Translations under genes and position numbers: made by a program
Shown: positions 47,087 through 56,400 of the stretch, piece after piece
Position numbering within the stretch: the stretch's first letter is position 1
Layout of the letters: every line of letters starts with the position of its first letter
Assembly (NCBI GenBank): GCA_016935095.1
Contig: JAFGRO010000026.1
Span: 1 to 64,000, forward strand
Direction: 5' to 3'
Source of the DNA: Candidatus Woesearchaeota archaeon
Lineage (GTDB): Archaea > Nanobdellota > Nanobdellia > Woesearchaeales > GW2011-AR15
Length of the DNA stretch: 64,000 bases
Notes under the pieces: model-generated
What the model saw: only the letters and a program-made list of their open reading frames with translations
Database searches by the model: none
Told to the model about the DNA's origin: nothing

Positions 47087-48079
47087 ATGAAAAAAGAGGA
47101 GATTCTTAACTTAGTTAAAGCTACGAGGATTGACAGAACTCTCTTTGGGTTAAGCGCCTTGCTTATTCCTATTGCATATAATCCTATCTATAAGTTGGAT
47201 TTAATCTTATTCTGTATCTGCTGTGTATTATTGTATTCTTTTTTTGGGATTCATAATGCAAAACAGGACAAAGATCATAACCTGCCGGGATATACAAACC
47301 TTGTTTTAATATTCTTTGTCATCTTGTCTTTTTTAATTGCACTATTTAATAAATCAATTTTAACAGCGGTGATTTTATACCTGTTTCTTGGTTTTTTCTA
47401 CAATACTGTGTCAAGGAAAATTCTGCTCTTGGACAGTACTATTTTAAGCATGACCCATTACCTGCTTCCGATTTTGTTTTGTTGTTATTTTCTTGATATA
47501 GAATTTATGTTTTCAATGAAAATTGCAATTTATTTTTTCATAGTTTCCCTTTTCTATATGCCTTTAAAAAACATACGCGGATCTGCTGAAGATAAAAAGA
47601 GGGGCTATAAATCATTAACCACCTTGTATCCTAATGGGGCACAAATCACCTTTTTTTTAATGGATATCTCCTTTGTTTTAATGACAATAAGTTACTTTAT
47701 TTTTGATTTGGAGATAATTTACTTATTCTGTTTATTGATAATCTATTTATTCGAGAGAATAATGAAATATCTGGAATTTAAGGGAGAAAAAATCCTGCTG
47801 GCTAAAATATTCAGGGCAGTGGATATCTTCTTTTGTTCTGCATTTGTACTTTCAAAAACAACAAATTTTGTTGTTGGCGTCCTGTCATTTCTGTTTTCAT
47901 TCACTACTTTTTATTTTGTGGCAAGATATATGCGCATCAAGGGATATATCACAATTTCCTATTTATTAAGTTCAATTAAGGAGTTTCTTATGTGGGAAAT
48001 TGATTATTTCAATACAGCATTATTATTTTTTTTATCAAATAAACAAATGGCCAAGAAGTGGCACAATGGAAAAATATGA
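47087..48079 (+). CDS. UbiA-family prenyltransferase
   Basis: Multi-pass; GIHNAKQDKDHNLPGYTN and KNIRGSAEDKKRGYKSLTTLYP match the UbiA N(x)DxxxD-type and second Asp-rich layout; start at ATG 47087. Confidence 0.82.
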   Translation: MKKEEILNLVKATRIDRTLFGLSALLIPIAYNPIYKLDLILFCICCVLLYSFFGIHNAKQDKDHNLPGYTNLVLIFFVILSFLIALFNKSILTAVILYLFLGFFYNTVSRKILLLDSTILSMTHYLLPILFCCYFLDIEFMFSMKIAIYFFIVSLFYMPLKNIRGSAEDKKRGYKSLTTLYPNGAQITFFLMDISFVLMTISYFIFDLEIIYLFCLLIIYLFERIMKYLEFKGEKILLAKIFRAVDIFFCSAFVLSKTTNFVVGVLSFLFSFTTFYFVARYMRIKGYITISYLLSSIKEFLMWEIDYFNTALLFFLSNKQMAKKWHNGKI

Positions 48080-49229
48080 TGTAATTATTGTCGGGGCAGG
48101 AATAGCAGGCTGTGGATTAGCTTATAATCTGGGAAGGAGGGGTTATAAAAAAAAAATACTTGTTATTGATGAAAAAGAAATAGCTGCAAACAGGGCACAT
48201 CGTATAAAAACAGTATTTAAAAAAATCATTAAAGAATATAATCTTCCTTATTATCATAAATACAAAACTCTTGTGTTTGCGAGCTATGAAGACCAGTTTA
48301 AAATTGAGTGCGAGCCATATTCAGTAGACTATGAAGATGCCTGCCATCATCTCTTAAAAAACTCACAGGCTGAATTTAAAATAGAAAAGGCAATAGACCT
48401 TAATTCGGATTCGTTGATAACAAATAAAAATAAATATCGTTTTAATCTTTTGGTAGACTGTTCTGGAAGAGCTTTTTTTGTAAGAAAAAAATTCAATCTT
48501 CCTACTTCAAACAGATTCTGGCTTGCCAAACTAATGATAGCCGAGAATAACAATAATATTAAAACAGATTGCATGTACTGGCTTACTGATGTAAAAGGAT
48601 ATTTTGAAGAATTCTGCCCGTATAAGGATCATATAGCTATAGGAGATTACCAATATACTAATAAGATTGATTTTAATCTGATAAAGCCAGCTCAAAAATT
48701 ATTAAGGCATAAATTTCTAAAAAAGTTGAAAATTATCAAACAATCAAGAGGCATTATTCCCAACAGCCCCCATTTCCCTTTATTTTTTAAAAAAAAATTC
48801 CTCTTTCTGGGAGACAGTTTTGGGAATTCCCCTACATCAAGTGCTTATGGCAGCGATGCAATCCTAGAAACATCCAAAATGCTTTCTTATTGCATTGTTA
48901 ATAACTGCCTGCATAAATACGAAAAAATGTGGAAAACCCGTTATCTGGAATCATATATTAGATATCTGGCTTTAAAATATGATTTACATCATAACTCTGC
49001 AATAATAAAAAAGATTAAAAACTACCCTGAAAAACATTCTCTTATGAAATTCTTTATGGAATATCCGGAAATGACTCTGAAATACTTAAAGGATCCAGGT
49101 TATGTCATAAAAGTCCCGAAAGAGTTCTTAAAAAAACACAAAAGCCCCTTTATCCAGAAAGTTTTCCGATTGTATTATTACCTGTTATTGCATACCAGGG
49201 CGTATCTTGAAAGCTTAAGAAGATTTTAA
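48066..49229 (+). CDS. geranylgeranyl-reductase-like FAD-dependent oxidoreductase
   Basis: KYDVIIVGAGIAGCGLAYNLGRRGYKKKILVIDEKE dinucleotide-binding motif; FLFLGDSFGNSPTSSAYGSDAILETSKML; overlaps UbiA by 14 bp; start ATG 48066. Confidence 0.85.
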   Translation: MEKYDVIIVGAGIAGCGLAYNLGRRGYKKKILVIDEKEIAANRAHRIKTVFKKIIKEYNLPYYHKYKTLVFASYEDQFKIECEPYSVDYEDACHHLLKNSQAEFKIEKAIDLNSDSLITNKNKYRFNLLVDCSGRAFFVRKKFNLPTSNRFWLAKLMIAENNNNIKTDCMYWLTDVKGYFEEFCPYKDHIAIGDYQYTNKIDFNLIKPAQKLLRHKFLKKLKIIKQSRGIIPNSPHFPLFFKKKFLFLGDSFGNSPTSSAYGSDAILETSKMLSYCIVNNCLHKYEKMWKTRYLESYIRYLALKYDLHHNSAIIKKIKNYPEKHSLMKFFMEYPEMTLKYLKDPGYVIKVPKEFLKKHKSPFIQKVFRLYYYLLLHTRAYLESLRRF

Positions 49230-49233
49230 AGGC

Positions 49234-50349
49234 TTATTCAAACTCAACTATTGTTTTGAATTGGTTGCTTTCATCAATTTTAGATAAATTAAAATCCCTG
49301 CCGTAGACCGCATTAACAAAACCATTGAGAGAATAGGCAAAATAGTGAAATCTGTATTTACTTCTGGGGGGATATATAAAAGTGCATTTTAATTTCTTTG
49401 ATTTTTCAAAGAATGGAGTGCCCCATCCAAGGGCACTTAAAAAATTCTTTAGAAAATTTATTTTCTCATCTTGTTTTTTAAAATTAGGCATAACCTTTAA
49501 AAAGACTCTTTCTGATGATGATTTCAGACTTTTTTCAACTGTATGTTTTAGATTAAAATAAATAAGTCTGTTTGCGATTATTGAAGGGAAATTAATATCT
49601 GTTGCAATAATTGATTTATTGACAAAATAATACTTGCCATAATTATCAATAAAAGCTTTTTTGAACTTCACAAGATCATAAAATGAAGAAAATTTTTCAG
49701 TATAATTTACATCTTCAGGGAAGTTTGTTTTTTCATATTCTTTAGTCTCACCATAATACATCTCTTTTTCAGGGAAGTATTCTTTACTGAAATTTTTATC
49801 TATAACAATTTCACAATAATCTGAATTAAAACAACATTTGGTTTTTTTAGCCTCAATATTTTCCTTAAGCAGGCTGCTTAATATTCCGGAGAGAAGACCC
49901 GAGTAGATATGGCCAATGCCGCATTTTCTGCAAATTATATTATCTTTTCCTCTTAAAACAATATGAAGATTTTTTTTGTCAAATTTTACTATATCTGTAA
50001 TAGAGTATCCCAAAAAACTGAATTTTTCCAAAACTCTTTCAAAAAAAGTAAAACATATAGCTTTTGGCATTTTTCTGTTGAACATCTGTGATATAAATTT
50101 TACGCCAATATCTTTGCCGATTTTATAAAAGATTTCTTCTGTTTTTTTTTTTCCGAGTTTCTTTTCAACATTAATATGAATATCAACAAGAGGGTCTTCA
50201 AAAAAATATGCCATTCTCCTCTTGATTTCAAATAATCCAAAACCAACATAGAACTTATGTATGAGAATGCCCGGCTTGTCAATTACTACTGTGTTTGTAT
50301 AAAAAAGTTTGTTTATTATTTTTTCTTTTAAACTAATGTGTTTTTTCAT
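49234..50349 (-). CDS. V4R (4-vinyl reductase)-like domain protein
   Basis: 371 aa; CRKCGIGHIYSGLLSGILSSLLKENIEAKKTKCCFNSDYCEIVI resembles the V4R G...G.....ET.C.....CEF pattern. Confidence 0.65.
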   Translation of the reverse strand: MKKHISLKEKIINKLFYTNTVVIDKPGILIHKFYVGFGLFEIKRRMAYFFEDPLVDIHINVEKKLGKKKTEEIFYKIGKDIGVKFISQMFNRKMPKAICFTFFERVLEKFSFLGYSITDIVKFDKKNLHIVLRGKDNIICRKCGIGHIYSGLLSGILSSLLKENIEAKKTKCCFNSDYCEIVIDKNFSKEYFPEKEMYYGETKEYEKTNFPEDVNYTEKFSSFYDLVKFKKAFIDNYGKYYFVNKSIIATDINFPSIIANRLIYFNLKHTVEKSLKSSSERVFLKVMPNFKKQDEKINFLKNFLSALGWGTPFFEKSKKLKCTFIYPPRSKYRFHYFAYSLNGFVNAVYGRDFNLSKIDESNQFKTIVEFE

Positions 50350-50372
50350 TGTTAGGTAAAAATAAAAAAAGC

Positions 50373-51080
50373 TTATTTTTTAAGTGTTATTCCCCTATCA
50401 CTTATCTTAAAAGGCAGCGAAGAATCATATTGGTTGGTCCATCTCATCTTAGGAATAAAAATTCGCCTTTCAATACTTCCAAAAGCGATATAATCCAGAC
50501 TGATTTTTCCGTCAACCATGAATGATATTATGTGGTTGAATTCATTAGGGAATTTAGAATCTTTTTCCAGAATCAATAAAGTGGTTAAATCAGGTTTCCT
50601 GAATAATGAAAAAGATTCATTAACCACTTTTCTCATCAGGATCTTCTGGTGGATATGAGAGGTTGATATGCCAAAAGAATAAGTAAAGAACCCGTTGTAG
50701 CTGTCAATTACAAGGCGTTTCACATTGTTGTCTGATTCTATCTTATTAAATAAATCCTTGTAAATTTTTTCATAATCAGTATAATTAAAACACAGGATCT
50801 TAATTTTATTTTTTTTCTCGAATTCAATAATCTCCTTGCCAAAGCTTAAATTCATAATATTTCTGTCAATATTTTCTCTTGGTTCTTCAAGATTAATGTA
50901 AACTGATTTTTCACCTTTTTTTGCACCATCCAAAATAAAGTGTAATGCAAAAATTGATTTACCGACACCTGCAGGACCAGAGACCCCTATAATGCTGTTA
51001 CGGGGAACACCTCCCTGAATCATTTTATCAATACCTGCTATTCCGGTACTTATTCTTAAGATTTGGTTATTCTGTTTCAT
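50373..51080 (-). CDS. KaiC-like RecA-superfamily ATPase
   Basis: STGIAGIDKMIQGGVPRNSIIGVSGPAGVGKSIFALHFILDGAKKGEKSVYINLEEPRENI; start reassigned to ATG 51080 after aggggagaaat. Confidence 0.9.
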   Translation of the reverse strand: MKQNNQILRISTGIAGIDKMIQGGVPRNSIIGVSGPAGVGKSIFALHFILDGAKKGEKSVYINLEEPRENIDRNIMNLSFGKEIIEFEKKNKIKILCFNYTDYEKIYKDLFNKIESDNNVKRLVIDSYNGFFTYSFGISTSHIHQKILMRKVVNESFSLFRKPDLTTLLILEKDSKFPNEFNHIISFMVDGKISLDYIAFGSIERRIFIPKMRWTNQYDSSLPFKISDRGITLKK

Positions 51081-51093
51081 ATTTCTCCCCTGT

Positions 51094-51396
51094 TTATATT
51101 TTAATTTTGTCGACAATATAAATGAAAATATCCTTGTATTTAGTCTTGATTTTTTGGCATGAGACTTCTTTTTTAGTGGTAATCTCTTTTCTTAATTCTC
51201 TTGGAATCAGGAAATATTTTGTGGCTTCATTTTTGCCCCTTAATGAAATTCTTGATTTAATCATTGAAGCATCTTCTGCAAAAAGATGAATATGCTCCAT
51301 GTTTCCTTTTAGTCTGAGAGCCTCGTCTTTATCAACACAAATCTCATAAACCACTTTCCCGTCTTCCTGAAGCCTTGCGTTTAAAATCGTTCCCAT
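51094..51396 (-). CDS. hypothetical protein
   Basis: 100 aa; preceded on the minus strand by AAAAGAGGTGGAATCAA RBS. Confidence 0.7.
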   Translation of the reverse strand: MGTILNARLQEDGKVVYEICVDKDEALRLKGNMEHIHLFAEDASMIKSRISLRGKNEATKYFLIPRELRKEITTKKEVSCQKIKTKYKDIFIYIVDKIKI

Positions 51397-51610
51397 TTGA
51401 TTCCACCTCTTTTAGAGACTTTTTAATTTAATTCAAATTATATATTACTGATTTATTGTCTTAACACAGTCACCCCTGATTAAAAAGAATATGAGGATAA
51501 TATTTAAATCTTTTGGATAAATATTTTAAAAAAATTAAAAAATTTTTTAAAAAAGTAGATTCCAGCTTCAGAATTATCCTATATCAAATTTTAATAATTA
51601 TTTTGGCTAT

Positions 51611-52141
51611 TCAAGAATTCATCTCAACTACATTATCCACAAACATATTAAGGTCTTTGATCAGTTCTTCACTGTCTTCTTTCAACGCAACAAAAATTGA
51701 TTTTTTGTTCAATACCCTGATCTTGGTAATCAGGTTATGCACAAATTTTATCACAGAATTAATATCCTGGTAAACGACCAGGGTTGAGATTGTATCAAAA
51801 ACAGCATTGTCACATTCCTTATTAGAAAGGGCTTCTGAGAATGCCAGACTCAAGTCAGTTAAAACTGTAGGCGAGGACACAAATGAACAATTATCTACAC
51901 CTTCAGGTGTTTGCACAGTAGCTGAAATAGCGTCCACAAAAAAAAATTTATTTGCATCAATATTCAATGATTTAATATTCATTAATATTGTATTATACGG
52001 TTTGTTTAACGTTACATAACATATTTTATTGGAGATTTTGTCAATTTCAGTCAAAATCTGCTGTAAATTTTGAATATATTTATTTTTATTAGACACAACC
52101 AGAATTATCTGATGATTTGTCAACTCTTCACTTAAACTCAT
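51611..52141 (-). CDS. KaiC/RecA-fold-like protein lacking Walker A
   Basis: 176 aa; KICYVTLNKPYNTI...FFFVDAISATV...NCSFVSSPTVLTDLSLAFSEALSNKECDNAVFDTISTLVVYQ; similar to 46342-46884. Confidence 0.68.
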   Translation of the reverse strand: MSLSEELTNHQIILVVSNKNKYIQNLQQILTEIDKISNKICYVTLNKPYNTILMNIKSLNIDANKFFFVDAISATVQTPEGVDNCSFVSSPTVLTDLSLAFSEALSNKECDNAVFDTISTLVVYQDINSVIKFVHNLITKIRVLNKKSIFVALKEDSEELIKDLNMFVDNVVEMNS

Positions 52142-52774
52142 TTTTTCTCTTTTTTAATTATATTTATTTTTTCTCTGTATTTAATTCTTTCGCTATGAAA
52201 AAGACTATACCCCGGCTGCATAATTTGTCTAATTTTTTTGATTATTTTTCTTAAATTACCAAACTATATAAATTTTATTATATTTTATCCCTTTTTTATA
52301 ATCCAGGGATAATTTTTATAATAGTTGTTAATAAAAAAGGTTAAAAAAACAACAATTTTAGCTATTGACTCTAAATTAGAAATATATGTCCTGAATAAAT
52401 AAATTTGCCATGTTCTTTAAGAGCCGTGTTCTTAATAATTAGAGTTTTTATTTTTACTCTCTAGTAACTGGAAAAATTTATATAGTATTTATTTTTGATT
52501 TTAATGCAGGGGAGTGATTTTATTACATGATTAAATTTAACTAGAAGGGAGAATATTTTTTTGCTTTGTTTTCTATACAAAAAATTTATATATTAAATGT
52601 TTATAGATATAAAATTATATCTTTTTTGATATAATTGATTGTTGTTTTCGTTGAAATAAAAGAAAATTTTATATATGATTTAATTCAATTAATTTGAATA
52701 TAATATTATACTTAAAAAAATATAATAATCTGGAAGGATAGTTGTGTGTAAAGAGGGCAGGAAATTACAGTAGT

Positions 52775-53363
52775 CAGAAAAGACCTGGAACAGGAAATAA
52801 TATCGCTTTTTAATAGAGACGTCACTATTCAATTGAGCATTAACCAGATTTCTAAAAAATTAAAAAAAGCATATCCCTATATAAATAAAAAGGTGATGGA
52901 ATTTGTTAAACAGGGCATTCTTAAAAAGATAGCTGTCGGAAGGTCTTATCTATGTTCTCTGAACTTAAAAAATGAGAAAGCAATTGTTTTATTGGCACTG
53001 AATGAGATAAATAAAAGAAATGTCTATCTGAAACAGGAGAATAATCTTAATATTGAAAAAATCTATGAAATAAAAAAAAGATTTAAGATATATACAATTC
53101 TTTTTTCACTGAATAAACTAATTTTTGTCCTTGACTATATTAATGATAAGGATGCAATAATTAACCAGTTTCCTTCTGTAAAAAAATTTGATCCTATTTT
53201 TTTTGATAAAACGGCCTTTCACAGGGAATTAATCTCAAATAAGACTATTTTAGAAAAACATGTCATAATTTATGCTTTTGAAAAATATTATGAAATAATA
53301 CAGGAGATTGAGGAGGAGCTGTTCATTAAATACAGCCCCCTTTACACACAAAAATCCACGTAG
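52775..53363 (+). CDS. winged-helix DNA-binding-like protein with unclear (non-ATG) start
   Basis: Track gives 52833 (TTG); the frame stays open upstream (ITVVRKDLEQEIISLFNRDVTIQLSINQISKKLKKAYPYINKKVMEFVKQGILKKIAVGRSYLCSLN), suggesting a start further 5'; 5' coordinate approximate. Confidence 0.65.
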
Positions 53364-53401
53364 AATCAGATAAACTGTATTAGCCACGTAAACACAACAC
53401 A

Positions 53402-56400
53402 ATGAAGAGGAAAAAAGTAGTTTTAGTACTAGAACTTATTTTATTAGTGTTTTTAATAGGATTAAGTGTATCTTCAGAATCAGGTTTAGTCCATACAGAT
53501 AAATCAGAATACTTTATAGGGGAAAAAGTAAATATTAAAATTAGTCTGCATAATCTGACAGATACAAGATTAAGGATAGTTAACAGGGAAAAAACATACC
53601 AGTACTTTAATCCAGGAGAAAGTACCTTTTATATTCCTAAAATCAAAGGGACTCATGTAATTGAACTTTATAGACTCTCTTCTATGCTGGACAGCACTAA
53701 TTTTTTTGTAATATCTAATGAACCTGACAGCAAAAACGCATCGAGCCAGAATAATTCCTCTCTTTCTGCTGAAACTTATGAAAATGAAACTGTTGGGGAG
53801 ACTGAAGAATATCTAGAAGAAAACATAACTAAAGAATTACCACTACATGAGGAAAACGGGACAGAAGAAAAAGCTCCTGTTATAACACTGGACAGGCAGG
53901 ATTATGAGTTCGGAGAAACAGTCTTAATTAAGTTGGATTTAACACATTTTGAAGATACGGGAAAACTAAAATTACGCATAATCTCTGCTCACTCTATTTA
54001 CAACTTTTTTAGTACTCTGACCAATGAAATAAAATTCACACCGAAAAATCCTGGCGAGTATGAGCTACAATTATTTTATGAAACTAAGTTATTTGAAAGT
54101 GAATCCTTCAGAATTTTGGGAGAAAAAGTTTTATGGGAAAATGAAACAATTGATGAACCAGAAGATACTGAAATTGTTGATGCTGGTACTAAGGAAGATG
54201 ATGTTTATGCTGTAGTTGAAACAGGGGAAAATATTTCTACAGGAGTTCCTGAAGAAAGAGAGGACATTGTGCTTGCGCAAGACAATAAAACAGAGGTGAT
54301 TATCACCTCAAGGTCACAGATAAAAATCAGGGAGCCTGTTAAATGGAAAAAATCAGTAAAAACCAGAGAATTAAAAAGCTTTAACCTTGAGCTGCATAAA
54401 GATTCTCAGGAGATTACTGTTAAAAAAATTATCAACAATGAGGAAGAGAGCATACAGCCAGTTATTATTAAACATGGCCCACAATTATCAATTAAGAATT
54501 TAAGATCCATTGAAGATATAAACAACCTTGTCTTAAGCTTGTTATTCCCTGAAGAGGAGAAGGAAAGCATAAGCGTTGTGTTAGCAGAAAATGCAACGGA
54601 ATATCTGGTTGAATATTACACAGAATCTCCTGTAGTTATAGAAGAGGATGTGGGCTATGCTAAACGCGTTAGTATATCTGCTCCTGATGAACTTAATTAT
54701 ACAAATGTTATTTCTTACACAAATATTCCTGAAATTTTAACCATTGAACAAAGCGAGGGTATTAAAATATACTGGGTAGAAAATAATACTTATATTGAGT
54801 ATAAAGCATCAGATTTAGATAAAGATGGTATGCTTGATTATGTTGAATGGATAACACCTCATTTATCAGAGCAGACATTTGAAATTTCTTTATTAATATT
54901 AAATGTGCAAAGCTATCCCAATGTGGGTGGCAACTGGACAGTAATGTTTGAGACAGTTGGCAGGGCAAATTTAACAATAACTGCAATAGACGGGACTAAA
55001 TGGAGTAATATTAATATAAGTGAAGATAAGGATTTGAAATTTTTAGAAGTTAAGTGCGGCAACCAGGTATTAGATTATGAATGGATAAATAACTCTGTTC
55101 ATGTACAGGATTATGAATGTGATGAGACAGGATATGAAATCAGTAAAGTATTGACAGGAGGAAATCACCATCTTATGTTTGAATTCGGCTCAGAAGTTGA
55201 GTTTGCGCATAATGATGCTGTCTTCGGAGTGATGTTATTTTGGAACGAGACAAGTGATGCGCCATCAGGCTGGAGTTGTGTGTCATGCAACCCGGGAGAT
55301 CCATTCTACCAGAGATTTCCAAGAGGAAGTGATAATTATGGAGGAACAGGCGGTGCAACTAATCACACTCACACAATAAGCTTAGTTAGTCATACACAGG
55401 GAGCTACTCAGAATGTAGGAGGTAGTGATAGCCAAAAATCATCTAATACCCATATACATCCAACAATAAGTTCAACGACAGTTACCCCAGGTACAAATAT
55501 TCCTGTATTCAGAAATTTAAAAATTATCAGATATGACGGAGGCACTCCGGATGTAATTCCGGCAGGAGCTATTGCAATATTTAATGATACAATTCCCTCA
55601 GGATGGACAAGGTTTGCAGACCAGGATAATTATTTTGTAAGAGGTGAAGGTAATTTTAGCACAGGCGGCTCAAATACACACACACACGATGTTTCATATA
55701 CTTTGGATGCATCTTCAGATACAGCTCTTGGTGCAGCTACTGGTCCTTCGATTGCTAATGCCTATCACACGCATTCTGTATCTGATAATAGTGCCAGCGC
55801 TTCTAATGTTCCTCCTTTTATTGAAGTAGTTTTTGCCAGGGCAGATTCAGATACAAGTGTTCCATTTGGGATGATTGCAATGTTAAATGCAACACCTGAT
55901 GCAGATTGGATAGTAATTTCTGAAAACGGCGATGAATATTATGAAAGATTTATAATTGGCAATTCGACTTATGGTGATAAAGGGGGCAGTTCAACAAATA
56001 CCCATCCTAATCTGTCATCCATAACAAGTGGTCCAAGCTCAACAACTGATGATCAGACTGGAAGCACAGGTATGGCAGATGACGCTCATACACACAATGT
56101 AACTATTTCATTTTCAGCAGATACAAGCCTGCCACCTTATATTGATGTTTTATTTGGATATCTTGCAGATACAACAGGCCCTACTACAATTCTTGACAAA
56201 CCCTCGGATGGACAGGCAGTCGGTAATACTACTTTTGTGGTTAATGCAAGTGTTACTGATGCTTATTCAGATGTTGATACTGTTATTTTTGAATACAGGG
56301 AAAATCCAAGCTATTCATGGACATTTGCGTGCTCTGATGCTGGTGATAGGCCACCATACGAATGCACATGGGATTTATCTGGTCTGCCTGATGGAGATCA

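Noticed and set aside
51513-52019. Plus-strand ORFs 51513-51773 and 51807-52019
   Set aside because: Antisense to the Walker-A-less KaiC-like gene 51611-52141.
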